A stretch of 11,995 nucleotides of DNA from Candidatus Woesearchaeota archaeon. GTDB taxonomy: Archaea > Nanobdellota > Nanobdellia > Woesearchaeales > 21-14-0-10-32-9. Within the stretch, counting starts at the first letter, position 1, and each line of letters starts with the position of its first letter. The stretch lies in NCBI GenBank assembly GCA_003562145.1, contig PWWA01000058.1, positions 1 through 11,995 of the forward strand, in the 5' to 3' direction. The notes under the pieces were generated by a model. It worked only from the letters and a program-made list of their open reading frames with translations. It ran no database searches and was not told where the DNA came from. Of this stretch, positions 5,958-11,995 are shown piece by piece. A program made the translations under genes and the position numbers.

Positions 5958-6389
5958 TTAAAATATCATGTAAAATATGAATACGGCTGTGAGAATCCCT
6001 ATAATTATTCCTATGGTTACCTGGAAGAATGAGTGGCCGTGGACGACTTTAACAGGGTCCTTCTTGAGTCCTTTCAGGACTTTGTTCAATGTATCTCCTT
6101 GTAAGCCTACGTTTCTCCGTACGCCGAATGCATCGCTTATAATTATTATTGAGAATGCCAAGGAAACAAAGAATAAGTCTGAGAAGCCCTGCATCATGTA
6201 AACCGCTGTAGTCAAGGCTGCGACGAACGCAGAATGGCTGCTTGGCATCCCTCCGTTGGAAAAGCCTTTTTTCAGGCTGAAGTCCTTATTTTGTGATGAG
6301 AGAATAATGGATTTTACTATTACTGATATGAGCCACGCAGATATAATGGATACAAAATAATAATTCCCGAAAAAGCCTTCTAGCGCCAT
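5958..6389 (-). CDS. Divergent PAP2 family membrane protein (DUF212)
   Basis: A 143-residue membrane protein with about four helices. It carries the DUF212 signatures GGMPSSHSA (46-54), ISDAFGVRRNVG (84-95) and GHSFFQV (118-124), which correspond to the PAP2 phosphatase motifs with the histidines and the arginine pair retained. The family length is usually about 140-160, so it is complete. PAP2 enzymes remove phosphate from lipids such as undecaprenyl or isoprenoid pyrophosphates; DUF212 members have not been tied to a defined substrate, and a role in dolichol-type lipid carrier recycling is only a guess. A TTATAAAC box at 6414-6421 lies about 28 bp before the ATG, pointing to a (nearly) leaderless transcript. 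Confidence 0.92.
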   Translation of the reverse strand: MALEGFFGNYYFVSIISAWLISVIVKSIILSSQNKDFSLKKGFSNGGMPSSHSAFVAALTTAVYMMQGFSDLFFVSLAFSIIIISDAFGVRRNVGLQGDTLNKVLKGLKKDPVKVVHGHSFFQVTIGIIIGILTAVFIFYMIF

Positions 6390-6413
6390 AACAGAATATA
6401 TGGATTAAAACAG

Positions 6414-6421
6414 GTTTATAA
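6414..6421 (-). promoter_or_regulatory. TATA box of the PAP2 gene
   Basis: TTATAAAC on the minus strand in the 43-nt gap between the VWA gene stop and the PAP2 ATG. It is placed for transcription to begin around 6391-6392, two or three bases before the ATG. The PAP2 gene thus need not depend on the Bat-like operon upstream. Confidence 0.5.
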
Positions 6422-6432
6422 TTCTTTTGGAA

Positions 6433-7389
6433 TCAAACAACTCGCCTGAAAAGCGTGTTGGCGAGGCCCCATTCTAAGAAAACCAAGATTAAAACAACTA
6501 ATAGCGCTGGGAAGAAAAGCTCTAAGTCAACGTATGCCTCGAAAGCATCTCCTTCGATGAAGTTAAATGCTTCTTCCAGTTCCGTTGCTGAGGGCGAGTA
6601 TAAGTAAAATCCTCCTGTTTCTTCAGCGATGAATTCTAGTATTTCCTCGTTAAAACCTATTGTTATGTTATAGTATTCTGGGAGGAATCCTACCGGGCCG
6701 GAATCAGTCCCGATGCCTATCGTGTATATTACAACGTTGTTATTCCTTGCATATGTTAATGCTTCCCTTACAGAACCCCCTACAAAAACATCTATGGTTG
6801 TAATGCCGTCAGATATTATTAGTATTGCTTTGGAGCGCTCAGAGCCTGCGAGCAGATTAGTGCTTGTTATTATTGCGCCAGGCATATCTGTGCCTCCTGA
6901 GCGCATCACTTCCGAGGATCTTAGGGCTTCACGGATTTCGAGCCTTGACTCTGTCAGCGGGCTTTTCACAAAGGAGACTCCTGAATAGGAAACAAGGCCT
7001 ATACTGGTGCGGGTTCCAAGGGAGCCTATAAAATCGGATGCGATTCTTTTTGCCTCGTCAAACCTTGAAGGAAATACGTCTTGGGAGGTCATTGACGGGC
7101 TGGAATCCAGGGCGATTACGAAGTCTACTTCGCTCACCATGCCCCTGTACCAGAACGTAGCGCCTGAAGCGGCCACTATGAGGAAGAATACAAGTGCAAC
7201 CCTTAAAAAAAGGTGTGTCATGTTTTTTGTCAGGAACTTGTCGCCTGAAACCCGCTTTAGAGCTTCGAAGTTAGCGAATTTCATGGCTTTGCTCCTAGAT
7301 TTTTTTAGGAAATAGAAGTGGCTTATTATGAATAATGGTATTGCAAATAGTAACCATAAAAATTCTGGTCTTTCAAAAGTGAAATACAT
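6433..7389 (-). CDS. BatA-like VWA-domain membrane protein
   Basis: A 318-residue protein with the BatA layout. Two N-terminal helices (about 10-28 and 60-80) flank a short basic segment; an extracytoplasmic von Willebrand A domain (about 88-270) follows, then a C-terminal helix (about 291-310) and a basic tail. The metal-binding MIDAS is intact: DSSPS (D95, S97, S99), T167 in GGTDM, and D194 in IISDG. BatA-type proteins act with MoxR ATPases and DUF58 proteins, presumably in assembling or stressing envelope complexes; the client is unknown. The gene is last in the operon, 13 nt after the DUF58 stop, with GAGG about 11 nt before the ATG. Confidence 0.93.
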   Translation of the reverse strand: MYFTFERPEFLWLLFAIPLFIISHFYFLKKSRSKAMKFANFEALKRVSGDKFLTKNMTHLFLRVALVFFLIVAASGATFWYRGMVSEVDFVIALDSSPSMTSQDVFPSRFDEAKRIASDFIGSLGTRTSIGLVSYSGVSFVKSPLTESRLEIREALRSSEVMRSGGTDMPGAIITSTNLLAGSERSKAILIISDGITTIDVFVGGSVREALTYARNNNVVIYTIGIGTDSGPVGFLPEYYNITIGFNEEILEFIAEETGGFYLYSPSATELEEAFNFIEGDAFEAYVDLELFFPALLVVLILVFLEWGLANTLFRRVV

Positions 7390-7402
7390 TTTTTGTCATG
7401 CC

Positions 7403-8299
7403 TCAATCTTGGCGCTTTGATCTTTTCTGAAAAAATTTTACGATGTGCCCTAGCGGCTCTTCATCTGTGGGGAGCAATAAAAAGTCGCCTCTGCAACGAA
7501 CGAATATATTCTGCATTTTCATTATTTCAGCGTGCATTTTCTCCTTGTATAGCTTTGAGTAGTGCTTGACGTCAATATAAATATTCTCATCTGAGAAAGG
7601 GTTTTTTAGCATGTATTGCCCGCCGGTTCTTGGTAGCTCAATATCCCTGCGGTCACGCACCATTAAGGCTATTAATTCGAAGTCTTCGGACATCATTTCA
7701 ACGTAGCGCTCCCAGCCATCGCCTAATCCTATGAAGTCAGATACTATTATTACCACCGCTTTTTTTTGCAGCAAAGACCTTGTTAGCATAAGTGCTTTCT
7801 TGAAGTTAAACCCGCCACCATAATTCTTTGGGTCTGAAATGTTTGACCTTACACGGTTTAGTATCTCTGCGCCTATATCCGGGTATATTTTGTTTACGAA
7901 GTCATCGTTGAACATGGCCATGCCTACTGCGTCGCCTCCCTTGTTTATTGCATCTGCCAGTACATATATCAGCTCGGCTGCGAACTCGCACTTTAGCTTG
8001 TCCGTGGATGTAAAGAGCATTGAATCACTTACATCGAAGAGGAAGAAAACCGTGAAGTTCTTGAATTCCTCGAATTCCCTGATTAGCGTGTCGTTAGCGC
8101 GCAGGCTGGCTTTCCAATCTATTAGGCTTGCGTCATCCCCGTATTGGTAGACTCGAAACCCCGCGAATTCTATGCCGCGCCCCTTGAAGACAGTGGACCA
8201 TTCACCTTCCATAGTTTTTGAAAGGACGTCCCTCCTAGAGTAAACGTCTAGCTTTCTTAGCTCAGGGGCAAGATCAAGTTTTATTTCTTTTATCGCCAT
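7403..8299 (-). CDS. DUF58 domain-containing protein
   Basis: A 298-residue soluble protein. The DUF58 hallmark runs from GRGIEFAGFRVYQYGDD (about 40-56) to the DWKASLR and TLIREFEE blocks (about 61-78). A VWA-like fold then shows a MIDAS-type FDVSDSM (D89, S91, S93) and VSDF (D188). No signal peptide or membrane helix is seen, so it is probably cytosolic, unlike the many bacterial DUF58 proteins with two N-terminal helices. It lies 16 nt after the MoxR gene and 13 nt before the VWA gene, the standard MoxR-DUF58-VWA order. It likely links the ATPase to the membrane VWA protein; that role is inference from conserved context. Confidence 0.93.
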   Translation of the reverse strand: MAIKEIKLDLAPELRKLDVYSRRDVLSKTMEGEWSTVFKGRGIEFAGFRVYQYGDDASLIDWKASLRANDTLIREFEEFKNFTVFFLFDVSDSMLFTSTDKLKCEFAAELIYVLADAINKGGDAVGMAMFNDDFVNKIYPDIGAEILNRVRSNISDPKNYGGGFNFKKALMLTRSLLQKKAVVIIVSDFIGLGDGWERYVEMMSEDFELIALMVRDRRDIELPRTGGQYMLKNPFSDENIYIDVKHYSKLYKEKMHAEIMKMQNIFVRCRGDFLLLPTDEEPLGHIVKFFQKRSKRQD

Positions 8300-8315
8300 T
8301 GATAAAACCTTGGAT

Positions 8316-9326
8316 TCATATTATCTTTACTTTGGCAAGGAGCTCCTCAATTACTACTTCAGGCGTTATTCCTTCTGCTTGGCCCTCGAAGTTTATTAGT
8401 ATCCTGTGCCTCAGGACGTTCATTGCTACGCCTTTGACATCTTCAGGGGTTACTTCAGCCCTTTCATTGAGCAATGCCCTTGCCTTAGAAGAAATGAAAA
8501 ACGCGATGCTCGCCCTTGGGCTTGCGCCGTAGCCTATGTATTTCCCCTTTTTCAGGCCGTACTTGTCAGGGTTTCTCGTGGCATCAACTATCCGTATTAT
8601 GTATCTCTCCACTTTTTTGTCGGTTAATATTCTTTGGGCCAGCGATTGCGCCCTTGTTATCTGATCGGGATCCAGTACTGGCTCTAAGTTATAGTCCTCG
8701 AAATTCTTTAGGGTTATGTTCTTTGTGAGTATCTCTATTTCCTCTTCCGTCGTTGGGTAGCTCATTACGACTTTGTACAGGAACCTGTCCAGTTGCGCTT
8801 CAGGCAGTTTGTAAGTTCCTAGTTGTTCTAAAGGGTTTTGTGTGGCCATTACGAAGAAAGGATACGGAAGCTTAAAAGATTCCTTGCCTATTGTTACCTG
8901 CCGCTCCTGCATAGCCTCTAGCAAAGCGGATTGTACTTTCGGTGGGCTCCTGTTTATTTCGTCACCTAGCACGAAGTTGGCGAACACAGGGCCTTTCACG
9001 GTATAAAAGCCTTTTCCTTCCTCGTACGTTGTTATTCCAAGAATGTCCGTAGGAAGTAGGTCAGGGGTGAACTGTATCCTTGAGAAAGAACAACCCGTGA
9101 TTTTGGCAAGCGTCCTTATGAGAAGTGTCTTGCCAACGCCAGGTATGCCTTCGAGTAGTACGTGGCCGTTGCAAAGCAAGGCTTCAACGAGTGAGTAAAC
9201 CATTTCCTCTTGGCCGGTAAATATCTTAGAAATCTCTTTTTTTACTGCCTCAAATTTTTTTTGGTAACCGATTACTTCTTGTGTTAATTCATCTTTGCTT
9301 TCTTGTTGCTCATGGTATGATTCCAT
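8316..9326 (-). CDS. MoxR-family AAA+ ATPase
   Basis: A 336-residue ATPase with Walker A GIPGVGKT (60-67), Walker B NFVLGDEINRSPPK (D122, E123), sensor ATQNPLEQLGTYKLPEAQ (N164) and the arginine finger in LDRF (R181). The C-terminal lid holds GASPRASIAF, the sensor 2 arginine region. All active residues are present and the length is normal. MoxR ATPases act as chaperone-like factors on metalloprotein or membrane complexes together with DUF58 and VWA partners, as seen here. It is the first gene of a three-gene operon. The ATG at 9326 has no ribosome site but a TATA-like box about 26 bp upstream, so the transcript is probably leaderless. Confidence 0.96.
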   Translation of the reverse strand: MESYHEQQESKDELTQEVIGYQKKFEAVKKEISKIFTGQEEMVYSLVEALLCNGHVLLEGIPGVGKTLLIRTLAKITGCSFSRIQFTPDLLPTDILGITTYEEGKGFYTVKGPVFANFVLGDEINRSPPKVQSALLEAMQERQVTIGKESFKLPYPFFVMATQNPLEQLGTYKLPEAQLDRFLYKVVMSYPTTEEEIEILTKNITLKNFEDYNLEPVLDPDQITRAQSLAQRILTDKKVERYIIRIVDATRNPDKYGLKKGKYIGYGASPRASIAFFISSKARALLNERAEVTPEDVKGVAMNVLRHRILINFEGQAEGITPEVVIEELLAKVKII

Positions 9327-9346
9327 CTAAGACTGATAGTTAAAAC

Positions 9347-9356
9347 TTTTATTTAA
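9347..9356 (-). promoter_or_regulatory. Promoter (box A) of the MoxR-DUF58-VWA operon
   Basis: TTAAATAAAA on the minus strand, centred about 26 bp before the ATG at 9326. The divergent promoter for the charged protein has its box A 75 bp away at 9431, so the 152-nt gap drives both directions. Confidence 0.55.
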
Positions 9357-9423
9357 TAATTTATTGCTCCACTGAAGAATAGCAACAGAACGCTTTCCGT
9401 TAGCCATAATATACTCTGGCATT

Positions 9424-9438
9424 AGAAAAGTTTAAATA
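9424..9438 (+). promoter_or_regulatory. BRE/TATA promoter of the charged-protein gene
   Basis: AGAAAAG followed by TTTAAATA (9431-9438). The predicted transcription start is about 9460, immediately before the ribosome site at 9461-9472. This excludes any start codon upstream of about 9460. Confidence 0.6.
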
Positions 9439-9460
9439 CAAGAATTTAAAAGATAGCATT

Positions 9461-9472
9461 AGGAGAGGTGAG
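9461..9472 (+). promoter_or_regulatory. Ribosome binding site deciding an ATT start
   Basis: AGGAGAGGTGAG. Its AGGTGA (9466-9471) is a perfect six-base match to the archaeal 16S rRNA 3' end. Seven bases separate it from the ATT at 9479, the only plausible initiation codon in the open frame that follows. Confidence 0.55.
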
Positions 9473-9478
9473 CACAGA

Positions 9479-10540
9479 ATTAAAACAGACGAAGTTAAGC
9501 AGGGTGCCAGCAAGGCCTCGAAGAGGCTTTTAGAGGACGCGACTCATAGGAAGATAAGCTATTTCCTAAATAAGAATGTTGTTGCCGACTCAGATATTTA
9601 CAATACTGTCAAAGATTTCTTCAAGGAATACCTGGAATCTGACTACGAATTCACAATAGGGGAGCTAATAAAAGACCTTGATAAGACTTTTGTAGAGCTT
9701 GAAACAAGGGATAAGCTAGTTCCCTTCCTGGAAAAAATCAAGGTGATAGAGTACAAGGAAAACCCTTATAGCGAGGAGCAGGTAAGGGAGTTCTTCAGGG
9801 AATTCGATATCGTGGTAAGGGACCTTGTGAGAAGCAGTGAAAGGAAAAGAGGCGGTTTTTTCTCTAGGCTTTTCGGAAAAAAGAAAAAAGAAAAACAGCA
9901 GCCTGATAAAAAAGAAGAAAAACTGGAAGAGAAAGAGCCTGAGGAGGATGAGCCGCCAGAAGAAAAGCCTAAGCCTGAAGACAAAGAAAAAATGCAAATA
10001 GAAGAGCCATTTGAACAAAAAACAGGGGGCGCCACGGATTTAGGGGAAGAGCCTGCCCAGCAAGAAATAAGCATAGATGAGGAGCTTGATAGCTTTTCAA
10101 GTGCCATAAAAGAAATGGAGTATGAAGAAAAGCAAACAGCGCAGAAGAAAGACGCAAAGCACGATATACCTGTACAGCTTAAGGAAAACGAAGAAAGCCC
10201 CGATGCATGGGCCATGGATACTGAAGAAGAGAAGGCTGTAGATGCGCCAAGCGAACTCGCAGAAGATGTATCCAAAGCAGATCTTGATAAAACAATAGAA
10301 GAAGTCTTTGAGAAGAAAAAAGGCGTTCCGGAAAAGAAAAAGCAGGCCAAGAAAAAACCCGGGAAAAAGAAAAGCCTCAAAGAAATGATTTCAAAGGCAA
10401 AAAAAGAAAAGAAAGTTGATAAGCTAATAGATATATACCACGAAATACTTGAGGTGTACGAAGAGCAAAGCGGGGAAGAGCAGGGCAAGTATTACGATGA
10501 AATAAATGATTTGTACAATAGAATACTAAAAGAAAAGTAA
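9479..10540 (+). CDS. Highly charged cytosolic protein of unknown function, probable ATT start
   Basis: I do not recognise a family. The frame is open from 9410 to 10540. The only in-frame standard start downstream of the promoter is a GTG at 9743, which would discard about 88 well-formed residues. The upstream part (KTDEVKQGASKASKRLLED...) reads as continuous helical protein, so I place the start at ATT 9479, giving about 353 residues. Layout: helical N-terminal domain (about 1-125), a basic patch GGFFSRLFGKKKKEK (about 128-142), a long lysine/glutamate-rich linker with low complexity (about 143-300), and a C-terminal helical pair (about 305-353, VDKLIDIYHEILEVYEE...) resembling one TPR-like hairpin. 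No signal peptide or membrane helix. It is divergent from the MoxR operon and convergent with a surface-protein gene, so a cytosolic adaptor role in that system is possible. A sequencing indel instead of an ATT start cannot be excluded. Confidence 0.72.
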   Translation: MKTDEVKQGASKASKRLLEDATHRKISYFLNKNVVADSDIYNTVKDFFKEYLESDYEFTIGELIKDLDKTFVELETRDKLVPFLEKIKVIEYKENPYSEEQVREFFREFDIVVRDLVRSSERKRGGFFSRLFGKKKKEKQQPDKKEEKLEEKEPEEDEPPEEKPKPEDKEKMQIEEPFEQKTGGATDLGEEPAQQEISIDEELDSFSSAIKEMEYEEKQTAQKKDAKHDIPVQLKENEESPDAWAMDTEEEKAVDAPSELAEDVSKADLDKTIEEVFEKKKGVPEKKKQAKKKPGKKKSLKEMISKAKKEKKVDKLIDIYHEILEVYEEQSGEEQGKYYDEINDLYNRILKEK

Positions 10541-10543
10541 GGT

Positions 10544-11995
10544 TTATTTCTCTTTAGACATCTTATTCTTTATGCCTGCAACAAGATAAAAGAAAATTGT
10601 TACGAGAGTAAGAACAACAGCGCTTATTACCAAGCCAAAAGCGTTCTCATCAGCAAACTTTATAGTGGTTTTTAGCGTGCCAGGCCTTTCAAATCGCCTG
10701 GATTCCTCTTCGGTTACCAAGTACTTGCACCCATTAATAACAGACTCTATTATCCTCCTGGCTTCTTCATAGTTCTGCCTTTCAAACTCGCGGTCCGCCC
10801 TGTCCAGCAAGGCGTTTAGCTCTGCGCACTGGCTGTTATCAGATAATAAGTCCCTTGCAAAAGTTACAAGCAAACGAACGCCTTCTTCGCTGACCCCTGT
10901 CTGCTCCAGGCCAGATATAAGAACTGTTGCAGTGTCATTAAACGGGGGGTCTACAACATGAGCATGCACTGATAATTCGTGCGGGCCAGGAGACCTGTAG
11001 TTAGATACGGTCAGCAAAGCAGTAATATTTTCCCCTGGTTGCATAACCTGGAAGAAATCCCTTGATAAATCAAAAGTCGCGTTCTCCTCCCCAGTCATTG
11101 ATGCGCTCAGCGAGACACCCCTGATTTCCTCATTCCAAGTATTAATTATCATAACAGGGACAGAGATAGTTTTATTAACATACATTGTGGCAGAACTCGG
11201 TATCACTATTTTTATTGGCGCGGGAACATCAATTTCTTGCTCGAAAGGAAGGACAACAACATCAGTCCTTGCTGTTGCGCCGCCTGAAGGGCTAGGGTCA
11301 GGGCTTGTCTGAGGCTCATCAAAGCCAGTTATTAGTATTTCAACTTCGTGGCTTAGAACGCTTAAGCCGTCAGGAGTAGTAGCGTTAAACTTTACCCTGC
11401 AGAGGCCTACTCCTGAAGGGACAACAAAAAGATCATCTCCCTCTATGGGGAATGTTGCAATCGGGCAGGGCGTGACGTGTATAACGCTATATGTTAGGCT
11501 TGTAGGGGTTGGCGGGTTGTCACCAATCCATCTCCTCGGGTTACCACTAAGGTCTTTGAGGCCGCCGGGTAAGTAGTTCTGGTTTATGTCATCATATACG
11601 TAGTAGAATCTTTGGTAGCCGCCGCTGTAGCTGAAATAGTTTAATACGCCCATAGTCCTGTTAACTGTGAGGTCTTGCAGCGTTCCATTGTGATATATTG
11701 GCTCTATGGGAATCCTTGACATGCTAAGGTTCCAAGTCCATGATGCTTCTGAGCCCAGGGAGTCCGTTATTTCTAGGTAGACAATTCTGCTTCCATGTGA
11801 AAATAAGTCGAATTCATGCAGCAATGAAGAATTCGTTCCAGGATCTGCATTTTCAATTTGGAGCACTAAATTATTGTCCACAAACCAATTGTATGTTAGT
11901 GTGTTGTTTTCGCCTAATTCTGATTCTTGGTCTACTTGGGCTATGGCGTCAAACAATATTGTTTGGTTGACTTCCACATCATCTATGAATATTTC
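10544..11995 (-). CDS. Membrane-anchored extracytoplasmic protein with PKD/CARDB-like domains (partial, N-terminus beyond window)
   Basis: The frame stays open to the window edge, so the true start lies to the right; a GTG at 11977 is internal. About 483 residues are visible. First comes a PKD-like unit (TYNWFVDNN..., LEITDSLGSEASWTWNLS), then a less defined section with two cysteines (TPCPI and GLCRV), a proline/serine-rich linker (about DEPQTSPDPSPSGG), and a CARDB/NEW3-like domain (SVPVMIINTWNEEIRGVSL, then VSNYRSPGPHELSVHA). A short helical domain with two cysteines (NSQCAELNALLDRADREFE, NGCKYLV) follows, then one membrane helix (AFGLVISAVVLTLVTIFFY) and a lysine-rich tail. Eleven N-X-S/T sequons suggest a glycosylated outside face. 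It ends 3 nt from the charged-protein gene and is close to the MoxR-DUF58-VWA operon; by topology it could play a BatD-like part. No named family assigned. Confidence 0.85.
   Translation of the reverse strand, partial: EIFIDDVEVNQTILFDAIAQVDQESELGENNTLTYNWFVDNNLVLQIENADPGTNSSLLHEFDLFSHGSRIVYLEITDSLGSEASWTWNLSMSRIPIEPIYHNGTLQDLTVNRTMGVLNYFSYSGGYQRFYYVYDDINQNYLPGGLKDLSGNPRRWIGDNPPTPTSLTYSVIHVTPCPIATFPIEGDDLFVVPSGVGLCRVKFNATTPDGLSVLSHEVEILITGFDEPQTSPDPSPSGGATARTDVVVLPFEQEIDVPAPIKIVIPSSATMYVNKTISVPVMIINTWNEEIRGVSLSASMTGEENATFDLSRDFFQVMQPGENITALLTVSNYRSPGPHELSVHAHVVDPPFNDTATVLISGLEQTGVSEEGVRLLVTFARDLLSDNSQCAELNALLDRADREFERQNYEEARRIIESVINGCKYLVTEEESRRFERPGTLKTTIKFADENAFGLVISAVVLTLVTIFFYLVAGIKNKMSKEK

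Noticed and set aside
9468..9533. GTG start at 9468 for the charged protein
   Set aside because: This frame hits TAG at 9531 after 21 codons and is out of phase with the long open frame; the AGGTGA ribosome motif also overlaps the GTG itself.
9805..9812. CGATATCG resembling the PadR operator core
   Set aside because: It lies inside a coding region and lacks the second half-site at 12-bp spacing, so it is probably chance.
9766..10488. A 240-residue minus-strand open frame rich in serine and phenylalanine
   Set aside because: It is antisense to the lysine/glutamate-rich charged protein; AAA/GAA codons read backwards give TTT/TTC and so avoid stops. No start signals or protein-like pattern.
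10544..11977. GTG at 11977 as the start of the sequon-rich protein
   Set aside because: The frame continues open to the window edge with sensible residues (EIFIDD) before it, and no signal peptide follows the GTG, as this protein would need.

Overview
The window is archaeal. Several genes have a BRE/TATA (box A) pair about 26 bp before the start codon, as expected for leaderless transcripts, while operon-internal genes have GGTG/GGAGG ribosome sites. A tRNA-Thr(UGU) has a U discriminator and no encoded CCA. The protein families (archaeal PadR, COG1361 surface proteins, archaeal MoxR-DUF58-VWA) also fit. Base composition is moderately AT-rich. A DPANN-like lineage is possible from the style of the genes, but nothing here fixes the taxon.

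Region 1 (1-4070, all minus strand) is a PadR-controlled ABC export operon. In transcription order it holds a PadR regulator, a LolD/MacB-type ATPase, a signal-peptide-bearing, C-terminally anchored COG1361 protein, and two tandem MacB/FtsX-type permeases, the last cut by the window edge. The promoter between PadR and the next, divergent operon holds three copies of a palindrome, TATCG-N4-CGATA, two of them on the predicted PadR transcription start. A U8-CC-U8 tract separates the surface protein from the permeases.

Region 2 (4228-5672, plus strand) holds a leaderless YjbQ-family gene, a VTT/DedA-like membrane protein overlapping it by 22 nt, and a separately promoted GNAT acetyltransferase. 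Positions 5673-5845 hold no protein gene, only a weak candidate for a small RNA. The tRNA-Thr follows on the minus strand, then a divergent PAP2 (DUF212) membrane protein.

Region 3 (6433-11995) is a Bat-like module. A minus-strand operon encodes a MoxR AAA+ ATPase, a DUF58 protein and a BatA-like VWA membrane protein. Divergent from it is a highly charged cytosolic protein of about 353 residues that has no ATG/GTG/TTG start covering its conserved-looking N-terminal part; the best start is an ATT placed 7 nt after a strong ribosome site. Convergent with that gene, stops 3 nt apart, is a large extracytoplasmic protein with a C-terminal anchor, rich in N-glycosylation sequons and running off the right edge. 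I infer that these five genes form one envelope system: ATPase plus DUF58 inside, VWA protein in the membrane, and a BatD-like Ig-fold protein outside.

No gene-free stretch exceeds 300 bases. I saw no CRISPR array, insertion sequence, rRNA or replication origin.
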